A stretch of DNA of 64,000 nt, taken from Oceanobacillus sp. FSL K6-2867. Its GTDB lineage: Bacteria > Bacillota > Bacilli > Bacillales > Amphibacillaceae. A model generated the notes under the pieces. That model searched no databases and had not been told where the DNA came from. It worked only from the letters and a program-made list of their open reading frames with translations. This document shows positions 27,027 to 35,225 of this stretch, piece after piece; the stretch's first letter is position 1, and the number at the start of each line of letters is the position of its first letter. The DNA is taken from contig NZ_CP150144.1 in the NCBI RefSeq assembly GCF_037963145.1, forward strand, positions 868,001 to 932,000. Reading direction: 5' to 3'. The translations under genes and the position numbers were made by a program.

Positions 27027-27563
27027 TCACATTAAATATCTTTCTTGAGTACACATCATCTGCGATTGTTTTTCCCAAAACAAATCATGTTTGACTGCGA
27101 TCTGCAAGGATAAACGAAGCATCTATCACTGTAACAAGCTTGCTATACAATATCTGGGCTGCTTTTTTTATCGCTTCGAGTTGTGAATACTGCCGTTTTA
27201 GTAGAAACCTTATCAAATAAATGGCTCATTAATTTTTGAGCAAGCTTCTTTCCCATGTCAGACGGATGCACGGCTAATTCCACAATTTCAAAACAATCCT
27301 TAGGCCAGTATACTGCTTCCTCTTTCATTAATTGTTCACGCAGCAATCCGTTATAATATTGCCCCTCCAATGACACATACCCATAAACAAAACCTACTAT
27401 ATTTTCTTCCTCATATGCAATAAATCCTTGAAAATCTTTATAAGTGGCATGCTTTTTAAAGCGCATTAAGAAGTCATTGTCATTTTTCCCATACGTCATT
27501 ATATAATTCGGAAACACTGGTCAGTATTCTTTCATCACATTTTAGGACTTCAATTTCTATCAT
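27027..27563 (-). pseudogene. GNAT acetyltransferase with several frameshifts
   Basis: The central frame (27143-27517) encodes VGFVYGYVSLEG and FEIVELAVHPSDMGKKLAQK, the GNAT core. Upstream, another frame gives the missing start, MIEIEVLKCDERILTSVSEL then YNDVWEK, joined at an A-run near 27483-27487. Downstream, two further shifts give KKAAQILYSKLVTVIDASFI and then LFWEKQSQMMCTQERYLM to a stop at 27027. At least three indels are required, so the gene is dead or the sequence locally poor. Confidence 0.8.
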
Positions 27564-27806
27564 TCTTTTTTCTCCACTCTCCACTTATACATTTTCGCGA
27601 ATCTAATGTTTTAACACGCTTTAAAAAATCCTCTAAAATCTGATTACATCTTGCGTTTGAAGCGAGCTCCTCCCATCCTTACTAAAAGAGGAGCAGTCGT
27701 TTTGTTTTCTTTTTCTTGTTAACGAGCTAAAAACCGGCATCTGGTCCAATAATACAGTAATGAATAATTATCAGCCTCTATTACTAACCGCTGCATTAGT
27801 AGCCGT

Positions 27807-28343
27807 TCACTTTTCATACTCCCGCTCAGCAATCCTCTGCAGGTGTTTTAAATCATCCCATCCATAAACAATTTCGTGCATCAATGCACCAGCTATTTTA
27901 ATTTCTAAACGATCGACAACATGAGCACCTAATGCTTCATAAAAAACACTCGATGGGTTCTCTTCAATAACCTTTACAATCATCGTATTTATCCCTTTTT
28001 GGAGCAGCTCTTCAACGACAGGTTGAATAAGCAGCTTTCCGATCCCCCTCCGCTGATACGCTTTTAAAATATATATTGCGTTAAGTTCACCTTCATACCC
28101 ATCATACATTTTTGTTCTTTCCTTATCGCCAATAGAAAAGCCAACAATTTTCCCCTCTGCGTTTTCAGCAATATATACATTTTGCTCCATTGTGTTGCGT
28201 TCCCAGAGCATTGTTCGTTGTTCATAGGATAAACGATTTAAAAATTCATCTGGCAAAATTCCCTTATAAGCTATTTTCCAGCTATCCACATGCACTTTAG
28301 CAATATCTTCTGCATCAGCAATCGTCGCTTTCCGTATAATCAT
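27807..28343 (-). CDS. GNAT family N-acetyltransferase
   Basis: An intact 178-residue GNAT. It begins MIIRKATIADAEDIAKVHVD with the ITYKGILPDEFL-like segment (SWKIAYKGILPDEFL) of the Bacillus YhdJ-like class; the acetyl-CoA loop is YQRRGIGKLLIQPVV near residue 105, followed by VIEENPSSVFYEALGA. Substrate unknown. It is one of several GNAT genes in 25.6-29.2 kb; only this one and the one at 28685 are unbroken. Confidence 0.85.
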   Translation of the reverse strand: MIIRKATIADAEDIAKVHVDSWKIAYKGILPDEFLNRLSYEQRTMLWERNTMEQNVYIAENAEGKIVGFSIGDKERTKMYDGYEGELNAIYILKAYQRRGIGKLLIQPVVEELLQKGINTMIVKVIEENPSSVFYEALGAHVVDRLEIKIAGALMHEIVYGWDDLKHLQRIAEREYEK

Positions 28344-28377
28344 TTTTTCTCTCTCCCTTTCAATTTGATGTGCTATT

Positions 28378-28495
28378 TCATTTCGGTTTTTCCATTCCTT
28401 CGAGAATCGTATAATTCCCTGTTTTCACAATCGTTATATCGAACGCATCCGCATACTACAAATCATCATAAGTTCCATTATCTGATAGATTCGAA
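28378..28495 (-). pseudogene. Relic of a gene tail, unrecognised
   Basis: The minus strand reads SNLSDNGTYDDL, a TAG at 28456-28458, then YADAFDITIVKTGNYTILEG followed by MEKPK and a stop. The text continues sensibly through the TAG, as expected for a decayed C-terminus. No start or ribosome site is present. I cannot name the family. The remainder of 28344-28684 shows nothing. Confidence 0.35.
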
Positions 28496-28684
28496 ATCCT
28501 TCTCTTTTTTTAACAGTGGCTCCCGGCACTGTCTCCTTGTCTAAATTTCAACGAATGTATGTCGTTTGATTGAACTTTCCTCTAATATAGTTTTTTTATT
28601 AAAGATACAAAGCTCGAATTTTAAGTAATTCCTGTCATCTTTGAAATGAAATCGAATACAAATCCGTTTTCACAATACTTATAA

Positions 28685-29176
28685 TCACTTCTCCCCTACT
28701 CGCAAAACCATCCGAACTGTCTTCAAGGCATGACCATCCAAATAATCATCATATTCATCTATATTTTTAAATCCTTTAGCACGGTAAAAGTTCATTCCAA
28801 TTTGATTATTTTTCTCGACATTTAAATAAAGTTCCTGCACACCAAATTCATTAATTCCGGCTTTTAAAAAAGCTGTACCAATTCCTCCTCCTTGATAAGT
28901 CGGATATATATAAATTGCTGCCAGCTCTATTCGCCCACTTTCAGGAACATGAATATAATTAGCAAAGCCAACTATCCGCTGATTTACTTCAGCAACAAAA
29001 AAGACAGTGTTTCTTAAACGCCGTTTTAAATTCCGCTTACTGTAAACAGCCCTTAGGAAGCGTTCTTGAACATCCAATGGAATAATTCCTTCATATGTGG
29101 CATTCCAGCTTGTTGTTGCAACATCTTGCACTTGTTTCATATCGCGTTTTTTCATTTTGCGTATCACATAATCCAT
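28685..29176 (-). CDS. GNAT family N-acetyltransferase
   Basis: An intact 163-residue GNAT. MDYVIRKMKKRDMKQVQDVA opens the domain, ATYEGIIPLDVQERFL parallels the neighbour at 27807, YPTYQGGGIGTAFLKAGI near residue 105 is the acetyl-CoA loop, and NVEKNNQIGMNFYRAKGF is motif B. Start at the second ATG (29174-29176) for better spacing from AAAGG; an ATG three codons upstream is possible. Substrate unknown. Confidence 0.85.
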   Translation of the reverse strand: MDYVIRKMKKRDMKQVQDVATTSWNATYEGIIPLDVQERFLRAVYSKRNLKRRLRNTVFFVAEVNQRIVGFANYIHVPESGRIELAAIYIYPTYQGGGIGTAFLKAGINEFGVQELYLNVEKNNQIGMNFYRAKGFKNIDEYDDYLDGHALKTVRMVLRVGEK

Positions 29177-29185
29177 AAAACTCAT

Positions 29186-29486
29186 CCTTTTGGATAACCT
29201 CTTTTATAATTATCTCTGAATTCGAATAGTTTCTAACATTATATCATCAATTAATTTAAAAAGGAGTAGGCAATAGCAATTTTATGGATATAAAAAAAGC
29301 ATTGCAGCCTGTGCAGTGCTTTTAGCTATTATTTTATTTTTTTTAAGGCTTCAAAGCTTCAGCAGCATCGATGATATAGGAATGGCAGCAAACAATTAAC
29401 ATTATTTCCCCTTAATATTATTGCCTTGTTAATACCCATACCATTCTTCTACTCCCTCAATACACTGTAGAGAAGGAAGGCTCATC
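29186..29486. other. Intergenic stretch with no recognised feature
   Basis: Between the GNAT gene and the DUF1906 relic. I see no gene, terminator or repeat here beyond AT-rich sequence. Confidence 0.4.
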
Positions 29487-30281
29487 ATTATCTTTAAGTA
29501 TAAGAATACCTCATTTATCGGAACCCTTATTCTAATAACAATATTGATTGCGTCATATACATTACTATATGTTGTCTTCTCTATTATCGGAAACGGAAAT
29601 AAAGATGGGGATGAACAACCAGAAAAGGGTAACAGTGAATCCAGCAATAACATTTTATGGGGGGGGGGGTGATTCAGCCAACTATACAGGTGAAAGTTTG
29701 TACAGCTGTGTCATTGATCATTTTGATCAACAGAAAATATGGGAACGGTATTTAGGTACAAAAGAAGGTGTTTCTGCCGGAATAAATGTAGCCGAAGCAG
29801 ACTATCTCCACGGCAACGACATTCAGATTCTTGTCATTTACAACCATGTAAATGATGCCCGTGGATTCGATAATGGGGTAGATCATGCTGAACAAGGCAT
29901 TATATTAGCAGAAGCATTAAATATCCCTGACAATGTTGCTTTATTTGTTGATATTGAATCCGATTATCCAGTTGATTCTGCGTTTTTGGAGGGGTGGTAT
30001 GAGATACTATCCACATCCAGCTATACCCCAGCGTTTTCAATTAAGAAAGCGAACTCTCCAAAGCGTACAATGAGATGGGAGAAGATTTACAAAAGAATAT
30101 GATTGTTTGGACTGCATATCCTCAAGGTGAAATCACCTCGAAAGATAATGCCCCTGAATTCAGTGCACAAAGTCCAGAAAGTGCCCAGCTTTATGGCTGG
30201 CAGTACGCTATTATCGATGCTAAGTCCTGTAAAATGATACAAATCTATTTTCGTGAAGATATTTTAAAATATTTATGGTAG
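29487..30281 (+). pseudogene. Broken DUF1906 (glycoside hydrolase-like) surface protein
   Basis: Ribosome site AAGGAAGG is followed by an ATT where a start would be expected, then KYKNTSFIGTLILITILIAS (one helix) and a polar linker to ILWG. An 11-G run at 29659-29669 shifts the frame; the next frame continues DSANYTGESLYSCVIDHF, VIYNHVNDARGFDNGVDHAE and ALFVDIESDYPVDSAF, all DUF1906 features. A second break near 30040 and a compensating pair near 30230 follow, then FREDILKYLW. Such proteins are anchored outside the cell and are thought to act on peptidoglycan or glycans. Confidence 0.8.
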
Positions 30282-30288
30282 AACAAAA

Positions 30289-30316
30289 CAAGGGACATTC
30301 GTATTCGGTCCCTTGC
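30289..30316. terminator. Bidirectional terminator
   Basis: CAAGGGAC and GTCCCTTG enclose an 11-nt loop between the DUF1906 relic and the SIMPL gene. Confidence 0.65.
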
Positions 30317-30321
30317 TTTAC

Positions 30322-30984
30322 TTAGTAATGGAATTGAGCTTTTACTATTGCTTGAATACTAATTTCACCCGGTTCAATAGGTGTGGAGAAGCTTTCTGCT
30401 GAAACCGCCATTGTTTTGAAGGCAGCTGGTGTCTCTGAAAACTCTTCTGTAATTTTAATTGGTGTTGAATCGAGGTTTACTTGCAAGCTTTCAGCAATCG
30501 TTTGGGCTTTTGCTTGTGCATTTTCAAGTGCTCGGACAAGCGCTTGCTGATAATAGGTTTCTCGATTATCAACTGAAAATTGAATTGCTGTTACCCGGTT
30601 TACCCCATTTTGCACAGCAGTATCAATAACGGTTCCCACCTCAGAAATCGGGGTAATGCGAACCGAAATCTGATTTGTAACCTCGTATCCACGCAATAAC
30701 TGCTGGCCATCGACAAAATCATATCGCGGGGAAATTTGGTAAGATGTTGTACTTATATTTTCTCTTGGTACCCCTAAATCTATCAATGACTGGATAACTT
30801 GATTCATTAATTGTGCATTTTCTTGTTGTGCCTTGCTTAACGATTCGTCTTCCGTAATAACAGCAAGCTGGATTGTTGCTATATCCGGTTCAATTGATAC
30901 CCTGCCATGCCCTGATACTGTAAGCAAACGGTCTTGCTGTCTGGAAAATGATTGTCTGTATGGAGGTACATATGAATAGTACAT
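30322..30984 (-). CDS. SIMPL domain (DUF541) protein
   Basis: A 220-residue protein with the SIMPL domain: LTVSGHGRVSIEPDIATIQL near residue 20, VIQSLIDLGVPRENISTTSY near 65, YEVTNQISVRI and a repeated AxAKAQTIAESLQV helix near 160. Members occur in many bacteria, are often linked to stress or signalling, and lack a defined activity. No signal peptide is seen, which fits a cytosolic or cell-surface-associated form. The second ATG is chosen for its 7-nt distance from AGGTGG. Confidence 0.85.
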   Translation of the reverse strand: MYYSYVPPYRQSFSRQQDRLLTVSGHGRVSIEPDIATIQLAVITEDESLSKAQQENAQLMNQVIQSLIDLGVPRENISTTSYQISPRYDFVDGQQLLRGYEVTNQISVRITPISEVGTVIDTAVQNGVNRVTAIQFSVDNRETYYQQALVRALENAQAKAQTIAESLQVNLDSTPIKITEEFSETPAAFKTMAVSAESFSTPIEPGEISIQAIVKAQFHY

Positions 30985-31072
30985 CCTCATTCCACCTTTC
31001 TGTATCTTTCTTCAATAGATAATATGCACAGATAAGGAAAATGATTAAATTTTATTAGACCAATATCGATGC

Positions 31073-31627
31073 TTACTCCCAATAGTTAGGATCTGACATG
31101 CGCATCTCTTCTACAGCATCATCTAAATCTGCAGGAGTGATCGTAAATACCTGATAATCTTTATTAGCATTTTTAGCGGCTTCATAAAAGAATCGATTGC
31201 TCCCTGGATACTCTTCATCCATTAAGAGGAGACAGCCATCACTTTTGTCCACAAACCACATATTCTTCGCTTTAAATTGATAAGGTCCTTTATAATCACC
31301 TAGATAGATTGGTTTATAAAAATCGGCGATCATTATTAATTCCTGGTATTTTTCCTTAATTGGATCTGGCCAGCGGTTATCCTGATTTTCAAATGGGGGA
31401 AAGACGCCGATATTAATATCATACATTTCTTTCAAATCCAATACTACATCAGCTGTCCATAATTCAACACCCATTTGTCCAGAAATTAAAACCCATTCCA
31501 AGCCTTCTTCAATAAAACCGATTAGCCGCTTTTCAATTGCAGCTTTTATAAATGTAATACGCGGATCATTTTCTTTAAAAATATTTAATTCCATTGGTTT
31601 GTATCCAGTTACTGTTAATATTTTCAT
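31073..31627 (-). CDS. ypsA: SLOG-fold protein, DUF1273/YpsA family
   Basis: A 184-residue YpsA-like protein. MKILTVTGYKPMELNIFKEN at the start, GLEWVLISGQMGVELWTADV near residue 50 (the phosphate-binding glycine loop) and the DFYKPIYLGDYKGPYQFKAK region near 105 define the family. B. subtilis YpsA is linked to oxidative stress and cell division. The ATG (31625-31627) follows GAGGTG; the upstream 16 in-frame residues lack a ribosome site. Confidence 0.85.
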   Translation of the reverse strand: MKILTVTGYKPMELNIFKENDPRITFIKAAIEKRLIGFIEEGLEWVLISGQMGVELWTADVVLDLKEMYDINIGVFPPFENQDNRWPDPIKEKYQELIMIADFYKPIYLGDYKGPYQFKAKNMWFVDKSDGCLLLMDEEYPGSNRFFYEAAKNANKDYQVFTITPADLDDAVEEMRMSDPNYWE

Positions 31628-31705
31628 ATGTATGAACACCTCATTAAAAATCTTAAGTAAATGCATATTTAGCAAAGGAAATTAATCTATGCTTTTTGCA
31701 GCGGA

Positions 31706-31738
31706 AAGGAAAAAGCTGGCAACTTTATTTGTGCCAGC
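31706..31738 (-). terminator. Terminator of the cotD-like gene
   Basis: GCTGGCA and TGCCAGC stem with TTTTTCC following on the minus strand. Confidence 0.75.
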
Positions 31739-31750
31739 CCTTTACTCTAG

Positions 31751-32215
31751 TTAACACCATTTTGAAGGTTTTTTCCAGTTTCCGCATCCATGACCATGAT
31801 TTCCTTGGCCATATCCTGGTGACATTGCCCCCGCTACTTGACCTCCTGGGCCATATCCTGGTGACATTGCCCCTCCTACTTGACCTCCTGGGCCAAACCC
31901 TGGAGACATTGCTCCTCCTACTTGGCCTCCTGGGCCAAATCCAGGTGACATTGCTCCTCCTACTTGTCCCGGACCGCCCGGAACTTCGAAAGATCCACCA
32001 TACGCATTCACACTATTTGACGTATTTTGAAATGATGTTGAGTGCGGAAAGAAATGGTTATTTTTAACTAAATGATGGTTTGTTACAGTGGTATGGGAAG
32101 GATGCACATGGTTTACTGTACTTTCTGAGAAAGTATCAACACAATTATACTTTGTCGGATGTACAATTGTCTTACAAGAATTACAACCACAATGACGTCC
32201 ATGACGATGTCTCAT
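31751..32215 (-). CDS. cotD: CotD-family spore coat protein with tandem repeats
   Basis: A 154-residue, His/Cys-rich protein. MRHRHGRHCGCNSC, VHPTKYNCVDTFSESTVNHV and HPSHTTVTNHHLVKNNHFFP are the CotD signature of the inner coat protein made in the mother cell late in sporulation. After residue 90 the protein switches to four copies of a 14-residue Gly-rich unit (GGQVGGAMSPGFGP) before a Cys-ending tail. The repeats are an addition to the B. subtilis form. The gene supports an endospore-forming host. Confidence 0.88.
   Translation of the reverse strand: MRHRHGRHCGCNSCKTIVHPTKYNCVDTFSESTVNHVHPSHTTVTNHHLVKNNHFFPHSTSFQNTSNSVNAYGGSFEVPGGPGQVGGAMSPGFGPGGQVGGAMSPGFGPGGQVGGAMSPGYGPGGQVAGAMSPGYGQGNHGHGCGNWKKPSKWC
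31805..31975 (-). repeat. Four 42-bp coding tandem repeats in cotD
   Basis: Each unit encodes about GGQVGGAMSPG(F/Y)GP. The units are nearly identical at DNA level (CATTGC-TCCTCCTACTTG-CCTCCTGGGCC), so copy number could change by slippage. Confidence 0.75.
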
Positions 32216-32407
32216 TAAATAATCCCCTTTCTATTGTTGGTTCACTTCTAACCTATGTCAGTTACTTCTGGATTGTATGAGACATGTACCTATTTCCTAA
32301 AATATTTCTTAGATAATGTGTCCCTTCTTTTCCCGATGCTTATTTTTGTGATCCACTGTTCCACCCTGATTATCTGCCGCTATTTTTATTAAAAGAAAGA
32401 AATCGCT

Positions 32408-33181
32408 TCAATAATGTGCCATTAATCCTTTCATCATTGCAACACGTTCACAGTATAAGAATACCCCAAGGCCTACCGCTAAATAAAAAAGTGCATTGAA
32501 TCCTAATATCATAAATTCTCCGACCTGAAGCTAGTTTAATGCAGCTCCATTAATCATGATCTCACGAATCATATCAATCCCTTTTACAAAAGGCAAAAAA
32601 GCAAGTACTGGTGATACGGATAGCGGTATGAATGTTAACGCCATTAAAATAAACTGCAGAATTTGTAAAAATGCCTGCACCTGCTTTAAAATAATAGATA
32701 TCCCGGCAATAATAAATCCAACACCAAACATACTAATCACGGTAAGCAATAGAATTGGAGCTATCGTGATCACATCGATATTCAGCCATTGACCGGCAGT
32801 TGCCATTGACAAGTATAATAGCACAACCACAATAACTAAATTTATGAATGTTGTGGAAATTAGCCGTGCCGCCATAATGCGCCACATTCCCATTGGCGAC
32901 ATCGAAAGCTGCTCCAGCGTTCCTTTCATCGCCTCATTTATCATTTCATAACCAATACTATTGATTACCATAAAGGATAAAAACCAGAAAATATAATTTA
33001 CAATCGCGTACTGAATATTGCTATCCTGTGCACTTGGATCGCCAATTAATTGTATCCCGGCAAACATCCCTAAAAAAATAATGTAAAAGGTAAGCAGCAT
33101 CGCAATTGTATTTGGCAAATAGCGCTTTAATTCAATATACTCCTTTTTCATATTTGCTTTAAGAAGATTGAGCCAACGCAT
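32408..33181 (-). pseudogene. ABC-2 type permease interrupted by a TAG codon
   Basis: The first 216 residues form an ABC-2 permease (MRWLNLLKANMKKEYIELKR, NEAMKGTLEQLSMSPMGMWR, then several helices). TAG at 32531-32533 ends the frame at NGAALN, but the same frame continues with LQVGEFMILGFNALFYLAVG and LGVFLYCERVAMMKGLMAHY to a TGA at 32408. A single base change (for example TGG to TAG) explains the break. Partner of the frameshifted ATPase gene upstream, which it overlaps by 23 bp. Confidence 0.85.
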
Positions 33182-34132
33182 TTTGCTTTTCCCCCTTTAC
33201 GATTTTCATAAAGATTTGCTCGAAATTAATTGTCTTTCGATCAATTGCCTCAACTGGCGTATTGTTTAATTGAAGCACATCAAATAGACCATAGATTTCT
33301 TCACTTTTCGCTAGTTCGATATTTAGAATGGATTGAAAGGCATCTTGTTTATAGTCGTGATGTGGAAATTTCTGTAGAAGTAATTGCTGCTGCTGACTGT
33401 TTAAAACCTCACCCAGTGTGATGGTATAGGCGCGAATCTCAAATAATTTAAATAAATTTTCTACTCTATCATCTGTAATAATTTTTCCTTGATTAATAAT
33501 AACTGTGCGCTTGCAAATATCCTGAATAACATCCATATCATGCGAGCTAATAATAATGGTTCGATTGTAATCTCGTACAATCGCCTTTAAGATCTCCCGT
33601 ACCTCATACCCAGTTTCAACATCCAATCCAAGGGTTGGCTCATCTAATAAAATAACATCACTTTCAGCCAGCATTGCTACTGCTATTGCCAACTTTTGCT
33701 GTATTCCTCTGGAAAGTCGGTTAACGAGCTCAGTTTCCTTATCCTTTAGATCAAATTTTCCTCAACCTGATCTTTGGTATCGTGACGTGACATTCCTCTA
33801 TTTCCTGCAAAATACTCCAGATTCTCCCTGACAGTCAGGCGCCAATAAAGATTACGATTTCCTTCAAGCACTGCACTGATATGCCGTAATGCTTTCAGTC
33901 GATTCTCCTTAATATCGATTCCATTTATTCGGATCGCACCTGAATCTGCTATCAGCAATCCACAGATCATTTTAATTGTAGTCGTTTTTCCAGCCCCATT
34001 TGGACCAAGCAAGCCGAGAATTTCACCTCGATTTACATTAAAAGAGACACCACTAACCGCGTGTACAAATTCCTTTGATCTTCTTTTCTTATACGATTTC
34101 CCAATATTTTGAACTTCAATAATGGTTTCCAT
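33159..34132 (-). pseudogene. ABC transporter ATPase with frameshift
   Basis: The frame from 34132 encodes an ABC-2 ATPase start with Walker A LLGPNGAGKTTTIKMI near residue 45 and stops after DQVEENLI. A one-base shift in an AAAATTT run near 33746-33752 restores FDLKDKETELVNRLSRGIQQ, the signature, followed in the frame at 33692 by VILLDEPTLGLD (Walker B) and a C-terminal domain to 33159. The ATPase would energise the permease that follows; as written, both are inactive. Confidence 0.88.
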
Positions 34133-34443
34133 TTATCTCATCCTTTCTTCCACCTAGTTTCATTCTAATTAGGAACGTGACCTCTATCCACAACCCGAAG
34201 TAGTAATTCCTCTACGTCTAAAGACTGATATTCATATGCAATGTGCAGTGAAGTGATTCGCACTATTGTAATTGCTCCATTTAATGGTACAGGTAATACA
34301 ATTTCTTACTTGCTTCTCTATCAGCGACTTGTTTTATCTGATTTACTTTTTATTCTGGATCTCTCATCATTATGAGTAACCCTTGCATGAAACTTACTCT
34401 CTGTTCACGCTCTCATTACCTTTATAAGTAACCCATTGGAACG
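34133..34443. other. Intergenic stretch before the hairpin repeat
   Basis: I see no gene or clear regulatory element. The DNA is AT-rich with short interrupted frames. Confidence 0.35.
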
Positions 34444-34763
34444 AAACTGCGGACTAACATACATGGATGGATTGTGCGTATACCCGCTACGAAAACACAC
34501 TGCGCTTTCTGCGGGTGTTTCCGTAGCTAGAACTGACACGTTACCTATTGTTAACATCGTTTATCAAGAATTTAATAAAACGTTGCTCTAACCAGTCAGG
34601 GTAAGTGAAGGGCGGGGACTCCTGCGGGAAAAGCACGTGTCTGAAGACTCACCGTAAGCGGTTTTCTTTCGGAGAGGCTGATGCCGGCCCGTGGAAAGCA
34701 TCCGCCCGGAGCGATCCCGGACGATCGGACTTACTCATATTTCAGCAGTTAGCTCGCAGTTTA
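34444..34763. repeat. Composite Bacillaceae hairpin repeat, about 320 bp
   Basis: Outer arms AAACTGCGGACTAAC (34444-) and GTTAGCTCGCAGTTTA (34748-34763) enclose two GC-rich elements. The first is CGCTACGAAAACAC / GTGTTTCCGTAGC with a CTGCGCTTTCTGCGGG core. The second, about 34612-34725, has GGCGGGGACTCCTGCGGGAA and ATCCGCCCGGAGCGAT. I recall this second type as multi-copy in Bacillaceae genomes. No coding potential. Confidence 0.6.
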
Positions 34764-34856
34764 TATAAATACTGAATTAACTTTATAAAAAGTGAAACCT
34801 AAACTGCTTTTGAATCGTACTTAATAATAGTACTTTTAGAACGGAGGTGAATACAG

Positions 34857-35225
34857 ATGCTTATTGAGTTATTATCCGAATTGTTTAATGAGTTCTCGCC
34901 AATTTATTTTTATATCGGTTTATTGCTGGCAATTATTCCAATTCGAATTTACAATCAACCAAACACCTATCAAACAGATGTGTATATTCGAAAATCACAT
35001 GCATTGCAATATCAGTTGCTTTCTGTTCCTGAGTTAACCGCAACAATTCTGGAAATACGCAATTGGTTAACCCATAAAACTAAACGGATCGAGATACCGG
35101 ATGATAACGAAGAAGACAGCTCTTCTTTCGATTTTTGTTATAAAAATCAAGGAGGGCTAATATGGAAACAAAATCTGTATTCACCACACTTAAGAAATAT
35201 AGCTTTATCATATTTGGACTTTTAG
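34857..35225 (+). CDS. MifM-like translational-arrest leader of yidC2
   Basis: A 122-residue ORF behind a strong GGAGGTG site. Residues 14-31 form one N-terminal helix (SPIYFYIGLLLAIIPIRI), followed by a soluble stretch and TILEIRNWLTHKTKRIEIPD then an acidic cluster DDNEED at 82-87. B. subtilis MifM (95 aa), encoded upstream of yidC2, has the same plan: an N-terminal helix that monitors YidC-dependent insertion, R-I-x-x-W-type arrest residues near 69-73 and a C-terminal acidic run. Codons 88-101 run through a stem that hides the yidC ribosome site. Unlike MifM, this frame continues past the yidC start. Confidence 0.7.
   Translation: MLIELLSELFNEFSPIYFYIGLLLAIIPIRIYNQPNTYQTDVYIRKSHALQYQLLSVPELTATILEIRNWLTHKTKRIEIPDDNEEDSSSFDFCYKNQGGLIWKQNLYSPHLRNIALSYLDF
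35118..35158 (+). promoter_or_regulatory. Stem-loop sequestering the yidC2 ribosome-binding site
   Basis: AGCTCTTCTT (35118-35127) pairs with AAGGAGGGCT (35149-35158), and GATTTTT (35130-35136) with AAAAATC (35142-35148), leaving a 2-nt bulge and 5-nt loop. The Shine-Dalgarno AAGGAGG is fully paired. A ribosome arrested at the acidic cluster of the leader ORF would open the left arm and expose it. Confidence 0.75.

Noticed and set aside
29429..29653. 74-residue minus-strand frame over the start of the DUF1906 relic
   Set aside because: It is antisense to the membrane helix and has no supporting signals.
31801..31975. Possible CRISPR-like array because of regular repeats
   Set aside because: The repeats are contiguous without spacers and encode the cotD tail.
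31696..32067. Leucine-rich plus-strand frame opposite cotD
   Set aside because: It is the antisense of the Gly-rich tandem repeats; repeats keep several frames open. The minus frame has the CotD signature and terminator.
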